From: Fimbriimonadaceae bacterium
GTDB taxonomy: Bacteria > Armatimonadota > Fimbriimonadia > Fimbriimonadales > Fimbriimonadaceae
Direction: 5' to 3'
Assembly: GCA_022843485.1 (NCBI GenBank)
Contig: JALHNM010000001.1
Span: 434,001 to 498,000 of the forward strand
Length of the DNA stretch: 64,000 nt
Shown here: piece after piece, positions 34,946 to 43,834 of the stretch
Numbering within the stretch: the stretch's first letter is position 1
Layout of the letters: each line of letters begins with the position of its first letter
The notes under the pieces: generated by a model
Seen by the model: the letters and a program-made list of their open reading frames with translations, nothing else
Told to the model about the DNA's origin: nothing
Databases searched by the model: none
Position numbers and translations under genes: made by a program

Positions 34946-34994
34946 TGCGAACTTTCGCCTACATTTACCGTTTCGAGTCCGGGCCAGGCTCAGA

Positions 34995-35000
34995 TATAGT
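34995..35000 (+). promoter_or_regulatory. -10 element TATAGT upstream of the TPR-like gene
   Basis: TATAGT, 33 bases before GTG 35034, with a weak TTCGAG 17 bases upstream. Unlike most genes here it would give a leader with a G-rich ribosome-binding stretch. Confidence 0.45.
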
Positions 35001-35033
35001 AAACCCCTACGGGCACACGACCGGGGGGCGGGC

Positions 35034-35519
35034 GTGAGCGCGGTCCCGCTTTCGGGGCGGGCCGAGCGCGCTCTCTCCGGGCGGCTCGACCAACGGTGTT
35101 GGTGGGAGACAGAGGTGAGAGCGATCGAGGGGGCTTACGATTGGCGACGAGCGGTTGAGTCCTGTGAGACGGTTCTTCAGGGGGATCCGGACCACCTGGG
35201 GGCGCTGGAGGTCTTGGCCCAGGCGCAGTGGTTCGGCGGGCTCTACGACGCCGTCATCTCCACGACCAGCCGGCTCCTGAAGCTGAACCCGCTCGAGCCG
35301 GGCTACCGGTTCACCCGGGGGATGGCGTACGTCTCGAAAGGCCACCTGGGCCGGGCCCTCGAGGACTTCCAGACTGCGCACGCCCAGAGTCGCGACCCGA
35401 AGTTCAGGGCCCAGGTGCAGTCGTCGATCGACGCGCTTGAAGGCTGGTTGATGGACGCGCCGGTGCGGCGGTCTCGCTTCGGCGCGTCCATGGAGCGGCC
35501 CCTCGGCCGGGTCAACTAA
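35034..35519 (+). CDS. TPR-like protein of unknown function
   Basis: 161 residues from GTG 35034. Helical repeats of TPR type: DWRRAVESCETVLQGDPDHLGAL, then WFGGLYDAVISTTSRLLKLNPL, then GYRFTRGMAYVSKGHLGRAL, each with the small-residue/aromatic spacing of a TPR. No signal peptide. It probably serves as a protein-interaction scaffold. It ends 3 bases before the convergent metK stop. A GTG at 35114 is a less likely alternative start. Confidence 0.6.
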   Translation: MSAVPLSGRAERALSGRLDQRCWWETEVRAIEGAYDWRRAVESCETVLQGDPDHLGALEVLAQAQWFGGLYDAVISTTSRLLKLNPLEPGYRFTRGMAYVSKGHLGRALEDFQTAHAQSRDPKFRAQVQSSIDALEGWLMDAPVRRSRFGASMERPLGRVN

Positions 35520-35522
35520 CGG

Positions 35523-36704
35523 TCAGCCTGCCGCGACCAGGCCGCGCAGGTCTTCGGCCCGCGTCAACCGTTCCCAGGGGAAGTTGGCGTTTCCGAAGTG
35601 ACCGTTCTTGGCGGTCGGGAAGTACGTGGCCTCTAGCAGTCCGAGCTCGGTGATGATCCCTCGCGGCGAGAGGTCGAACACTTCGCGCACCCGGGCCACG
35701 ATCTTCTCGACGCCCACCTTCTCGGTGCCGAACGTCTCGAGGTTGATGCTGACCGGCTGGGCAACGCCGATGGCGTAGGCGAGCCCCACCTGGCACTTGT
35801 CCGCGAGCCCCGCCCCGACGATGGCCTTCGCCACGTACCGGGCCATGTAGGCGGCCGAGCGGTCGACCTTGGTCGGGTCCTTTCCGCTGAAGGCGCCCCC
35901 ACCGTGCGGGCACATGCCGCCATAAGTGTCGACGATGATCTTGCGCCCGGTGAGCCCGGTGTCGCCGGTCGGGCCGCCGATCACGAACTTGCCGGTCGGG
36001 TTGATGTGGTAGGTGATCCCGCCCTTGTCGTACTGGGCGTACTCTTCGAGCACGGGCTTGATGACGTACTCGTGGACGATCTCCTTGAGGGCGTCGTGGC
36101 CGACGGACTCGCTGTGCTGCTGACTGATGACGACCGTGTCGATCCGGGTCGGGACGCCGTCCTCGTAGACCACCGAGACCTGGCTCTTCGCGTCCGGTCG
36201 GAGCCCCAGGGACGGGTGCTTCTTGCGGGTCTCGGTGGCCCGGCGCATGAGGGCGTGGGAGACCGAGATCGGCAGCGGCATGAGCTCGGGGGTCTCGCGG
36301 GTGGCGAGCCCGAACATCATCCCCTGGTCGCCCGCGCCGCCCGTGTCGACGCCCTGGGCGATGTCGGGCGACTGCTCTTGGATGGCGACGAGCACACCGC
36401 ACGCAGCCCCGTCCAGCCCGAGCTCGGTGTCGTTGTAGCCCACTTCCAGGATCGTCTCGCGCACGACCTTGGCGACGTCCACGTACCCCTCCATCGTAAG
36501 CTCGCCCGCGACCACGGCCATGCCGCGGGTGACGAGGGTCTCGATCGCGACCCGGGCGTGCATGCCTTGCGGCAGGAGCGGGTTCTCTTGACGGGCCTTG
36601 CGGTCCTCGCGCAGGGCGGCGTCGAGCAGGGCGTCGGAGACCTGGTCCGCCAGCTTGTCCGGGTGCCCCTCGCTGACGCTCTCCGAGGTGTAAATGTTGG
36701 TCAT
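35523..36704 (-). CDS. metK: S-adenosylmethionine synthetase
   Basis: 393 residues, full length. Makes SAM from methionine and ATP. Family signatures [10 protein letters not shown] (about 118-127) and [16 protein letters not shown] (about 255-270), plus [19 protein letters not shown] at the N-terminus and the K+/Mg2+ binding acidic residues. TATCCT lies 13 bases before the ATG. Single gene between a TPR-like gene and the cdaA operon. Confidence 0.97.
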   Translation of the reverse strand: MTNIYTSESVSEGHPDKLADQVSDALLDAALREDRKARQENPLLPQGMHARVAIETLVTRGMAVVAGELTMEGYVDVAKVVRETILEVGYNDTELGLDGAACGVLVAIQEQSPDIAQGVDTGGAGDQGMMFGLATRETPELMPLPISVSHALMRRATETRKKHPSLGLRPDAKSQVSVVYEDGVPTRIDTVVISQQHSESVGHDALKEIVHEYVIKPVLEEYAQYDKGGITYHINPTGKFVIGGPTGDTGLTGRKIIVDTYGGMCPHGGGAFSGKDPTKVDRSAAYMARYVAKAIVGAGLADKCQVGLAYAIGVAQPVSINLETFGTEKVGVEKIVARVREVFDLSPRGIITELGLLEATYFPTAKNGHFGNANFPWERLTRAEDLRGLVAAG

Positions 36705-36767
36705 CGGCGTAGGGGGGAGGATACCAGCGCGAGCCCGCCCGGTCCGGGGCTGCGAGAGAGTGCCAGG

Positions 36768-37538
36768 CTAGAACTGGTCCGTCATGAACAGCCTCGGCGG
36801 GGTGGGGACGTTGCGGGCGAGGAGGAGGAGTTCGGGGTGGATGGTTCCCACGGGTACGGCCAGTTCGGCGATCATCGATCTCAAGCCGAACCAATCGCAC
36901 GGGGTGCCGACGGGCCAGGCCGGGTGGGCGCCGTCGACGACCGCTTCGCGGCACACCGCGGGCTCGTGGCAGACGTAGCCCCCGCCGAACGGCTCGCACG
37001 AGCGGTAGGTCCATCTCCAGTAGTCCCACCTCGCATCGTCCCGACGTAGGCGCGCGGGAGAGCCCGCCGCCCAGGCGTCGTAGAGCCGGCGGACCTCGTC
37101 GAAGGGCAGGGTCTCCTCAGGCTCCTGCTCGGAAGAGGCGATCGGGGCCCGGACGACTTCGTCGACCGCCTCGAACCCGGCGCGTTCGTAGAGGCCGGTC
37201 TGGTGGGCGAAGAGCAGCGCGGGCCCCTCTCCTTCCTGCTCCGCCGCCTCGAGCACCGCTTCGATGAGCCGAAGCCCGTGTCCCCGCCCGCGTTCGTCTG
37301 CGTCGGTCCCGACCCCCGCGATCCCGATCGCCCGGCCCCAGCCGAAGAGAAGCGGCGTGGTCGTGAGGATCGAGACGATCCGCCCGCCCTCGAACACGGC
37401 CCACTTCCGGTCGAGGTCGAAGAACGGCTCGGTGTAGAACACCTCCTGAGCTCGGACGGGGTCCAGGCCGAACACGCGGCAGAGCAGGGCGAGGAACTCG
37501 GCGGTCTCGCCCGCCTCGATCCGGCGCACCGAGCTCAC
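36768..37538 (-). CDS. GNAT family N-acetyltransferase
   Basis: 256 residues. The acetyl-CoA site is clear: GIAGVGTDADERGRGHGLRL (motif A, Q/RxxGxG/A-like) and HQTGLYERAGFEAVDEV (motif B). The C-terminal half is a second, divergent domain of about 120 residues. Substrate unknown. GTG start overlaps the cdaR stop by GTGA, so it is the third gene of the cdaA-cdaR operon, in the position where glmM usually lies in other bacteria. Confidence 0.85.
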   Translation of the reverse strand: MSSVRRIEAGETAEFLALLCRVFGLDPVRAQEVFYTEPFFDLDRKWAVFEGGRIVSILTTTPLLFGWGRAIGIAGVGTDADERGRGHGLRLIEAVLEAAEQEGEGPALLFAHQTGLYERAGFEAVDEVVRAPIASSEQEPEETLPFDEVRRLYDAWAAGSPARLRRDDARWDYWRWTYRSCEPFGGGYVCHEPAVCREAVVDGAHPAWPVGTPCDWFGLRSMIAELAVPVGTIHPELLLLARNVPTPPRLFMTDQF

Positions 37539-38476
37539 GGGAGCGGGGTCTCCGTGGTCGAAGACGCCACGACCCGGACGGTGACCTGAACTTCGTTGGG
37601 CCCGCTCAGCCTCACGCCGGGCGGCAGCTTGAGCCGCACCGTGAACGTCCGGTCGGCGCGCAGCCCGGTCAGGTCGATCGGCTCGGTGTCGAGGGTCCCG
37701 AACCCGGCGAGCACCCCGCTGTCGCCCCGGACCTGGACCTGGTTCGGGCGCAATTCGTACCCCTCGACGCGGTAGCCAAAGTCGGGCTGCCCTTGCCAGG
37801 CCGGGGAGACGACGACCCGCTTGGTCAGAGCGGCGGCGGCGACGGCGGGGGTCACCGTGACGCGGGGCGGTTCGGCCCGGACGAAGGGGAGCGGCCGCTT
37901 GTCCTCGCCGAGCACCTCGACGGGGAGCAGGTACGTCCCGCCCGGGCGGACGTCCGAGAGGTCGAGGATCACCCGCACCCGCTTGACCTCGCCGAGCCGG
38001 CGTTCGGGTCCGACCACCGTGACGGTCTCGGGTTGTATCGCGGCCCCGTCGAAGGCGTACGCGCTGGGCAAGAGCCCGGACGGCTCCAGCTCGACCGCCC
38101 GCTCGACGCTCGCGACCCGCTGGACGTCGAGCCGGATCGAGCGTTGAGGGGGCTCGACCGTCACCCGACCGAGTTGGGGCCCGACGATGGTGACGGGATA
38201 GCTACGGACCCCCGGTTGGGCCCCCTCGAGGTCGATGCTGGCCGCGACGGCGGCCGTGTCGAGGGAGTCGAGCGTGTCGGCCGATCCCTTGGCCACCAGG
38301 CGCAAGGTCACGGGCGGGCTCACGACCATCATGTCCTCGCCGAGGTTGCGCAGTTCGACTCGGGCGTCGAACTCGCGTTCCTTATCGGGAACGAAGACCG
38401 GCGACAGGGCGAGGCGGAGGAGCAGCGCGATGACGAGCGAGGCAAGGGCCAGCAGGAACGTGTCTCGTGATGGCAT
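37535..38476 (-). CDS. cdaR: YbbR/CdaR-like regulator of diadenylate cyclase
   Basis: 313 residues. One N-terminal membrane helix (FLLALASLVIALLLRLALSP), then repeated YbbR domains outside the membrane (about 40-115, 120-205, 210-305) with the recurring pattern VTVxGPxxRLGEVKRVxxxLDLSDV. CdaR binds CdaA and modulates its activity. Its start overlaps the cdaA stop by one base (TGATG). The pairing with cdaA makes the assignment firm, though gene sequence alone is poorly conserved. Confidence 0.88.
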   Translation of the reverse strand: MPSRDTFLLALASLVIALLLRLALSPVFVPDKEREFDARVELRNLGEDMMVVSPPVTLRLVAKGSADTLDSLDTAAVAASIDLEGAQPGVRSYPVTIVGPQLGRVTVEPPQRSIRLDVQRVASVERAVELEPSGLLPSAYAFDGAAIQPETVTVVGPERRLGEVKRVRVILDLSDVRPGGTYLLPVEVLGEDKRPLPFVRAEPPRVTVTPAVAAAALTKRVVVSPAWQGQPDFGYRVEGYELRPNQVQVRGDSGVLAGFGTLDTEPIDLTGLRADRTFTVRLKLPPGVRLSGPNEVQVTVRVVASSTTETPLP

Positions 38477-39333
38477 CAGGACCCCGTTTTCCTCAGTTTC
38501 GGCCCGGGTCGCGACGAGGCCTTGCGCGGGCGAGGGGCGGGCGTCCCGCGCATCTCGCGGTTCAGGAGGTCGCGGAGGGCTTGGGCGGAGGGCATCCCGA
38601 TGAGCCGCCCTTCAAGGGCCACCGAGACCGTCCCCCGCTCCTCGCTCACGATCACGACGACGCAATCGGCCTGTTCGCTGATCCCGATCCCGGCCCGGTG
38701 GCGCATGTGAAACTGGGGGTCGATGCCGTCGGTGTCGCTGAGCGGCAGCCGGCACGCGGCGGCGGTCACCTGGTCACCGCGAATGAGCGCGGCCCCGTCG
38801 TGCAGCGGACTGCGGTCGTAGAAGATCGCCCCAAGGAGCGGGGCGGTCACCACGGCTCGCACGGGTACCCCGTTGTCCGCCACGTCCTGGAGGCGCACGT
38901 TGCGCTCGAGCACGATGAGCGCTCCGGTACGTTGCTCGGCCATCTCGGTGACGGCGGCGACGACCTCTTCGAGCGCGTTGGCCCCCATGGTAGCCGTCCC
39001 CCGACCGAGGCGTTCGCTCCAGACGCCGAGCCGTCCGAACCCCTCGATCGCCTGCCGCAGCTCGGGCAGGAAGATGATCGCGAGGGCGACGGGCGCAAGG
39101 AGGGTCGCCTTGTCGAGGAGCCAGTGCAGGGTCTGGAGCCCGAGGAAGTCGCTGAGCAGCAGGAGGGCGACGAAGGCGAGGATCCCGAGGAAGAGACGCC
39201 AGGCCCGGCTCCCCCGGACGAGTTTGAGCACCCGGTAGACGACATAGGTCACGAGCAGGACGTCAAGGACGTTGACGAGTCCTTGCCAACTGAAGGAGAA
39301 CTGTTCGCGGAGCCGCTGAAGGGCGTCGTACAA
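38476..39333 (-). CDS. cdaA: Diadenylate cyclase CdaA (DAC domain)
   Basis: 285 residues. Makes the second messenger c-di-AMP from two ATP. Three N-terminal membrane helices (about 20-95), then the DAC domain with LHDGAALI (DGA motif) and MRHRAGIG (RHR motif), both essential for catalysis. Start is TTG 39333, with TAAACT 11 bases upstream. C-di-AMP normally controls potassium and osmotic homeostasis and cell-wall metabolism. First gene of the operon with cdaR and a GNAT enzyme. Confidence 0.94.
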   Translation of the reverse strand: MYDALQRLREQFSFSWQGLVNVLDVLLVTYVVYRVLKLVRGSRAWRLFLGILAFVALLLLSDFLGLQTLHWLLDKATLLAPVALAIIFLPELRQAIEGFGRLGVWSERLGRGTATMGANALEEVVAAVTEMAEQRTGALIVLERNVRLQDVADNGVPVRAVVTAPLLGAIFYDRSPLHDGAALIRGDQVTAAACRLPLSDTDGIDPQFHMRHRAGIGISEQADCVVVIVSEERGTVSVALEGRLIGMPSAQALRDLLNREMRGTPAPRPRKASSRPGPKLRKTGS

Positions 39334-39344
39334 GAGGTGCGCCG

Positions 39345-39373
39345 AGTTTATCCCGTCAGCGTCGGCCTATAAT
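39345..39373. promoter_or_regulatory. Divergent promoters of cdaA and pheA
   Basis: TAAACT on the minus strand (39345-39350) serves cdaA. A perfect TATAAT on the plus strand (39368-39373) lies 6 bases before the pheA GTG 39380, so pheA is leaderless. The two start codons are only 46 bases apart. Confidence 0.65.
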
Positions 39374-39379
39374 CGGCTC

Positions 39380-40483
39380 GTGACCGATGACCCCGGTAAG
39401 CGCACCGTCGAAGACGTCCGTTCCGACATCGACGCCCTCGACGCGGACCTGGTGGCGATGCTCGGGCGGCGGGCCGAACTGGCCCGCGAGATCGGCCGGT
39501 TGAAGGAGGATCAGAACCGCCCCTACTTCACACCGGAGCGGGAGCACCAGATCTTCGAGCGTCTGGCGAGCCTCCCCGCGGGGCCGCTGCGGCCACAACA
39601 CGTCACCGCCATCTTCCGTGAGGTCATCAGCGCCGCCCGGGCCGCCGAACGACCCTTGAGCGTCGCCTACTGGGGCCCTCCCGGGACGTACTCCCACATC
39701 GCCGCGGTCCAGACCTTCGGACGCTCCACCGACCACCGGCCGGTCGAGACCATCACCGAGGTCTTCCGCGCCGTCGAGCAGGGCCGGGCGGACTACGGGG
39801 TGGTTCCGATCGAGAACTCTACGGCCGGTGTCATCCCCGAGACCCTCGACAGCTTCCCGGTCACGAACGTTCGGATCTGCGACGAGACGTTCGTGGACGT
39901 CCACCATTGCCTGGCCAGCGGGGGGGTCGGGCTCGACGGGGTGAAACGGGTCTACGCCGGGCCCCAGCCCCACGCCCAATGCCGGCGATGGCTCGCCGAA
40001 CGGCTGCCGGGGGCTGAGGTCGTGAGCGTCGCCCCCACCACCCGCGCCGCCGAAGCGGCCAAGGAGGATCCCGAGGGCGCGGCCATCGTGAACGCGATGA
40101 CGGTCGAGATGTACGGGCTGACCCTCCTCGCCGAGCACGTCGAGGACGCGAGCGGCAACCGGACCCGGTTCGTGGTTCTCGGGTTCAACCAGCCTTCGCC
40201 CACCGGCTCCGATAAGACGAGCGTGATGTTCAACCTCCGGAACCGCCCGGGTGAGCTTTATCGAGCTCTCGGGGCGTTCGAGGAGCACGGCGTCAACCTC
40301 CTCATGATCGAGTCACGCCCGGCCCAACGGGCGTCGTTCGAGTACCTCTTCTACGTCGATTGCGCCGGTCACCAAAGCGACCCCCACGTCGCCGCCGCCC
40401 TCGCCGCCGTCAGCGCCCAAGCCTTGGACACGTCGATCCTCGGGAGCTACCCCAGCACAGACCCGAACCTCCGCACCCGTTAG
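39380..40483 (+). CDS. pheA: Bifunctional chorismate mutase/prephenate dehydratase
   Basis: 367 residues from GTG 39380. Domain order: AroQ chorismate mutase (about 1-92; DIDALDADLVAMLGRRAELA with the active-site Arg and Lys), prephenate dehydratase (about 95-275; YWGPPGTYSHIAA, VVPIENSTAGVI, and the NRTRFVVLG substrate motif), ACT regulatory domain (about 282-367; NRPGELYRALG and ESRPAQ for phenylalanine binding). Converts chorismate to phenylpyruvate, feedback inhibited by Phe. Leaderless promoter TATAAT 6 bases upstream. Confidence 0.96.
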   Translation: MTDDPGKRTVEDVRSDIDALDADLVAMLGRRAELAREIGRLKEDQNRPYFTPEREHQIFERLASLPAGPLRPQHVTAIFREVISAARAAERPLSVAYWGPPGTYSHIAAVQTFGRSTDHRPVETITEVFRAVEQGRADYGVVPIENSTAGVIPETLDSFPVTNVRICDETFVDVHHCLASGGVGLDGVKRVYAGPQPHAQCRRWLAERLPGAEVVSVAPTTRAAEAAKEDPEGAAIVNAMTVEMYGLTLLAEHVEDASGNRTRFVVLGFNQPSPTGSDKTSVMFNLRNRPGELYRALGAFEEHGVNLLMIESRPAQRASFEYLFYVDCAGHQSDPHVAAALAAVSAQALDTSILGSYPSTDPNLRTR

Positions 40484-40494
40484 CTTGGCGGTAT

Positions 40495-40500
40495 TATAAT
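40495..40500 (+). promoter_or_regulatory. -10 element TATAAT in an AT-rich patch
   Basis: TATAAT, 10 bases before ATG 40511, in an AT-rich run (TATTATAATATATC, 40492-40505) that stands out in this GC-rich DNA. Confidence 0.6.
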
Positions 40501-40510
40501 ATATCGCTAA

Positions 40511-41188
40511 ATGCGAGCTACTTGCGATGTTGCGGGTCCCATGTCCGGGCCTCACCTGTGGAAAGAGACCCATAGCGGGCAGTGTGCCTGCGAGGACCCG
40601 AACTTGAGGATCAGTGGATCTCCCCAGGCTTACCTCTTCGTCTCGACGGCGTTCGGCCGGTCGGGAGGGGTGTCCGCTGGTGGGTCCGTCCCCCCGGTGG
40701 CCCCTCCTCCGCCGCCGCCGAGCCCGACCACGCTTCGGCGGGTCGAGGCGGCCGACCGGGCAGTCACCCAGGTCGGGGACCTCTTGGCGAGCCTCAAGGA
40801 CGGGTTTGTCCGGAACGTCTCGACCCCGGACCCGGAGCGAGCGAACCGCCGACTCACCGAGTCCGCCTCCCAGACCGTGAACGACCTCCTCGAGAACACC
40901 CGGGCGGGCGGGCAGCCGGTCTTCGGCTCTCGGACCCTGGCGGGGTCGAACGTGCTCCGGGCGTACGCCGACTCCTCTGGCGAGTCCCTCCCGGTTCGTC
41001 GTGCGCTCGAGGTCGTCGAGCAGAGCCTCCGGGCCGTCCCCGAAGCCCTCGACGGCATGCGAGTGGGCTCGCTCGCCGAAGTCGAGACAGCAAGCGAGAC
41101 GCTGGACCGCCTGGGTGAGCGGATGGACTCCTCGCGACGGTCGCTGGTCAACGCGGCCCGGCCGTCCGGGCTCGACCTCCAGGCCTAG
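40511..41188 (+). CDS. Helical protein of unknown function, faintly flagellin/FlgL-like
   Basis: 225 residues. The N-terminus (about 1-60) is Cys/Gly/Ser-rich and a Pro run follows (PPVAPPPPPP). The rest is alpha-helical: VTQVGDLLASLKDGFV ... LTESASQTVNDLLENTRAGG, then QPVFGS, resembling the D1 helices and FNG-like turn of flagellin or FlgL. The similarity is only at the pattern level and no other flagellar gene is nearby. ATG 40541 is a possible later start. No signal peptide. Real-gene support: strong promoter, codon bias, and 27 bases from the pheA stop. Confidence 0.5.
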   Translation: MRATCDVAGPMSGPHLWKETHSGQCACEDPNLRISGSPQAYLFVSTAFGRSGGVSAGGSVPPVAPPPPPPSPTTLRRVEAADRAVTQVGDLLASLKDGFVRNVSTPDPERANRRLTESASQTVNDLLENTRAGGQPVFGSRTLAGSNVLRAYADSSGESLPVRRALEVVEQSLRAVPEALDGMRVGSLAEVETASETLDRLGERMDSSRRSLVNAARPSGLDLQA

Positions 41189-41271
41189 CCCCGGCTAGAG
41201 GACCTGAAGTTTCAGTCTTCGCTGAAAGTTGGCGGACGAAGCGGCGTGCGTGACGGTAGACTCCACTACAG

Positions 41272-41988
41272 ATGGAGGCGCCCGTCAAGACCCGTCCGTG
41301 GGAGGGCCACGGAGAGGAGAAGGGACGCTCGGTGCGACGGATGTTCGCCGAGATCGCCGGGTCGTACGACCTCCTGAACGACCTGATGAGCCTTGCAGGC
41401 CATCGGCGGTGGCGCCGAGCGGCGGTCGCCCACCTCGACTTGCGGCCGGGCGAATCCGTTCTAGACGTCTGCTGCGGGACGGGCGATTTCTTGGCCCCGA
41501 TCCGTGCCTCCGTCGGCCCGGCGGGACGGGTTGTCGGGGTCGATTTCTGCGCCCCGATGCTGGCCCTGGCCGCTGCCAAGCCAGGTCACGCCGCAGGCCT
41601 AGAGCTTGGGGACGCGTGCCGTCTTCCGGTGGCGTCCGGGGCGTTCGATGCCGTCACGGTGGGCTGGGGGCTTCGGAACGTCACCGACCGGGCGGCAGCC
41701 CTCGCCGAGGCGTTGCGGGCATTACGGCCGGGCGGGCGGTTCGTCTGCCTCGACATGGCGGGCGGCGACGGCCGGGCCTGGAGCGACCGGGCGTTCAGAC
41801 GCGTCGTGCCGCTGATCGGGCGGGCGTTCGGCAAGGCCGAGGCCTACACGTACCTCCCCGAAAGCGCGACCGGTTTCCCCGAGCCCGAGGCGCTGGCCGG
41901 TGAGATGCGTGCGGCGGGCTTTGTCGAGGTCGGCCACCGGCGGCTCTTCTTCGGTACGGTCGCGATGCACTGGGGGGTGAAACCGTGA
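41272..41988 (+). CDS. menG: Demethylmenaquinone methyltransferase
   Basis: 238 residues. UbiE/MenG family: MFAEIAGSYDLLNDLMSLAGHRRWRR is the family N-terminal motif, LDVCCGTGDFLAPI is the SAM site, and the segment WGLRNVTDRAAALAEALRALRPGG is the C-terminal hallmark. It methylates demethylmenaquinone, the last step of menaquinone synthesis, at the membrane. TAGACT lies 9 bases before the ATG. The next gene (polyprenyl synthase, the side-chain supplier) overlaps by four bases (GTGA). Confidence 0.93.
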   Translation: MEAPVKTRPWEGHGEEKGRSVRRMFAEIAGSYDLLNDLMSLAGHRRWRRAAVAHLDLRPGESVLDVCCGTGDFLAPIRASVGPAGRVVGVDFCAPMLALAAAKPGHAAGLELGDACRLPVASGAFDAVTVGWGLRNVTDRAAALAEALRALRPGGRFVCLDMAGGDGRAWSDRAFRRVVPLIGRAFGKAEAYTYLPESATGFPEPEALAGEMRAAGFVEVGHRRLFFGTVAMHWGVKP

Positions 41989-42998
41989 AGTCGGCCGCGT
42001 TCCTCGATAGGGTGCAAACGGCTCTGCCCGGAGAGGTGCTGGAGCGGGTCGCGGCGGGGATGGCCCAAGTCGAGGACGCCCTCGCCCAGGAGGTCCAGAG
42101 CCAGGTCAGCACAGTTGCGAGCGTCGGCCAGGCGACGGTGCGAGCCGGGGGCAAGCGCCTGCGCCCGGCATTGATGATGCTCTCGGCCTGGGCGAGCGGC
42201 GGCGAGGCCGACCCCAGGCGGCTCGCGACCCTTGGGGCCTGCCTGGAGATGATCCACATGGCGACCCTCGTCCACGACGACGTCATCGACGTCGCCGAGA
42301 CCCGGCGAGGGCACCGCACCGCCGCGAGCCTCCACGGGAACACCGCGGCCGTGCTGAGCGGCGACGTGCTGCTCGCAAAGGCGATGCGGCTCCTCGCCCA
42401 CGACGGCGACCTCCGGGTGATCCGGACCGTCAGCGACGCGGTGGTCGAGATGGCTGAGGGCGAGGTACGAGAGGTCGAAGCCCGGGGCCGGTTCGACCTT
42501 GAGCCCGCGGAGCACCGGGCGATCCTGCGGATGAAGACGGCCGCTTTCGTCGAGTGCTGCTGTCGGGTGGGCGGTCTTGTGGCCGGGGCGGACGAGCGGG
42601 CCATCGACGACTTGGCCCGGTTCGGTCACCACCTTGGGATGGCCTTCCAGATGATCGACGACCTGCTGGACTGGCGCGGGGACGAGGCGAGAACGGGCAA
42701 GGCGATCGGGATCGACTTCCGAGACGGTCAGGCCACCTCGCCGTTGATCGACCTCCGCGAGCGGCTCGACCCCACCGAAGCCACGTACGTCGGAAGGAAG
42801 TTCGGGAACGGCGTGACCGACGACGACCTCGCGATGATCGCCAGGTGGATGGACGACCGAGGGAGTTTCGAGCGAGTCGAGCAAGAGGCGGCCGGGCACG
42901 TCCGCGAGGCCATGGGTGCCCTCGAACGGCTGCCCGACGGCCCCTTCCGCGACCTGTTGCGGGCCGTGGCGGACTTCATCCTCGAGCGCGACGCCTGA
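41985..42998 (+). CDS. Trans-polyprenyl diphosphate synthase
   Basis: 337 residues. First Asp-rich motif HDDVIDVAETRRG (about 98-110), second DDLLDWRGDEARTGK (about 225-240), and GGKRLRPALMMLSA at the N-terminus. Chain length (hepta- to nonaprenyl) cannot be read off. It most likely makes the menaquinone side chain, as it is coupled to menG by a four-base overlap. It shares one base with the next gene (TGATG). Confidence 0.92.
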   Translation: MKSAAFLDRVQTALPGEVLERVAAGMAQVEDALAQEVQSQVSTVASVGQATVRAGGKRLRPALMMLSAWASGGEADPRRLATLGACLEMIHMATLVHDDVIDVAETRRGHRTAASLHGNTAAVLSGDVLLAKAMRLLAHDGDLRVIRTVSDAVVEMAEGEVREVEARGRFDLEPAEHRAILRMKTAAFVECCCRVGGLVAGADERAIDDLARFGHHLGMAFQMIDDLLDWRGDEARTGKAIGIDFRDGQATSPLIDLRERLDPTEATYVGRKFGNGVTDDDLAMIARWMDDRGSFERVEQEAAGHVREAMGALERLPDGPFRDLLRAVADFILERDA

Positions 42999-43834
42999 TG
43001 TTCCTCCGCCTTGTCGTGTTCGACCTCGACGGCACCGTCCACCGGGGCACTGAGGCTTTGCCGTACGCGGGTGAGACGGTCCAGTGGCTGCTCGACCAGG
43101 GCGTCGCAGTCCGGTACTTCACCAACAACTCGGCCGCCCGCCCCGAGGCCGTCGAGGCCAAGCTGCGGGCGCTGGGAGTGCCGTGCGAGCGGGAGTGGGT
43201 GTACGGCACCGGCCGCCTCGCCGCCGAGTGGTGCCGGGACCAGGGCGTCTCGAGCGCCTTCGTCGTGGGCGAGCCCGAGCTCGAGACGACCTTGGCCGAG
43301 GCGGGGGTGCGACTCGTGCGCGAAGGCCCCGCGGAGGCGGTGGTGGTCGGGATCTGCCGACGCCTCACCTACGCCTGGATCGAGGAGGCGTCGAATCGGG
43401 TGCGGCAGGGGGCGCGGTTCGTCGCGACCAACCGCGACCCGACGTACCCCCTCGAGGGCGGTCGCCTCCAGCCGGGAGCGGGGGTCATGGTCGCGGCGGT
43501 CGAGACGGCGAGCGGCGTCGCCCCCGTCGTGCTGGGCAAGCCCGGGCCGGCAGGGCTCCTGCGCATCGTCGCCGAAGCGGGGGTCGGGGTCGAGGAGACG
43601 CTCGTCGTGGGCGACCGGATCGACACGGACGTGGCCTGCGGGCGCGCGGCGGGGTGTGCGACGTACCTTGTTCTGACCGGGGCGACGACGGTGCTGCCCC
43701 CGGGCGAGCGAGGGGGCGCGGACCTCGCCGCTCTCCGCGAGGACTGGCCAGGGCTAGCGGCCGGGACGGACCAGGGACCCGCGCCACAATCGGGTCATGC
43801 TGGCGGCCTTGTTGGCGACCATGGCCCTCGCTGA
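42998..43834 (+). CDS. HAD-IIA family phosphatase (NagD/PGP-like)
   Basis: 278 residues from ATG 42998. HAD motifs: nucleophile VFDLDGTVHRG (residues 7-17), FTNNSA (motif II), KPG (motif III, VLGKPGPAGLL) and VGDRIDTDVACG (motif IV). A C2a-type cap lies between motifs II and III. Members dephosphorylate small phosphorylated metabolites; substrate unknown. The 3' 38 bases overlap the signal peptide of the GH13 gene. Third gene of the menG operon. Confidence 0.88.
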   Translation: MFLRLVVFDLDGTVHRGTEALPYAGETVQWLLDQGVAVRYFTNNSAARPEAVEAKLRALGVPCEREWVYGTGRLAAEWCRDQGVSSAFVVGEPELETTLAEAGVRLVREGPAEAVVVGICRRLTYAWIEEASNRVRQGARFVATNRDPTYPLEGGRLQPGAGVMVAAVETASGVAPVVLGKPGPAGLLRIVAEAGVGVEETLVVGDRIDTDVACGRAAGCATYLVLTGATTVLPPGERGGADLAALREDWPGLAAGTDQGPAPQSGHAGGLVGDHGPR

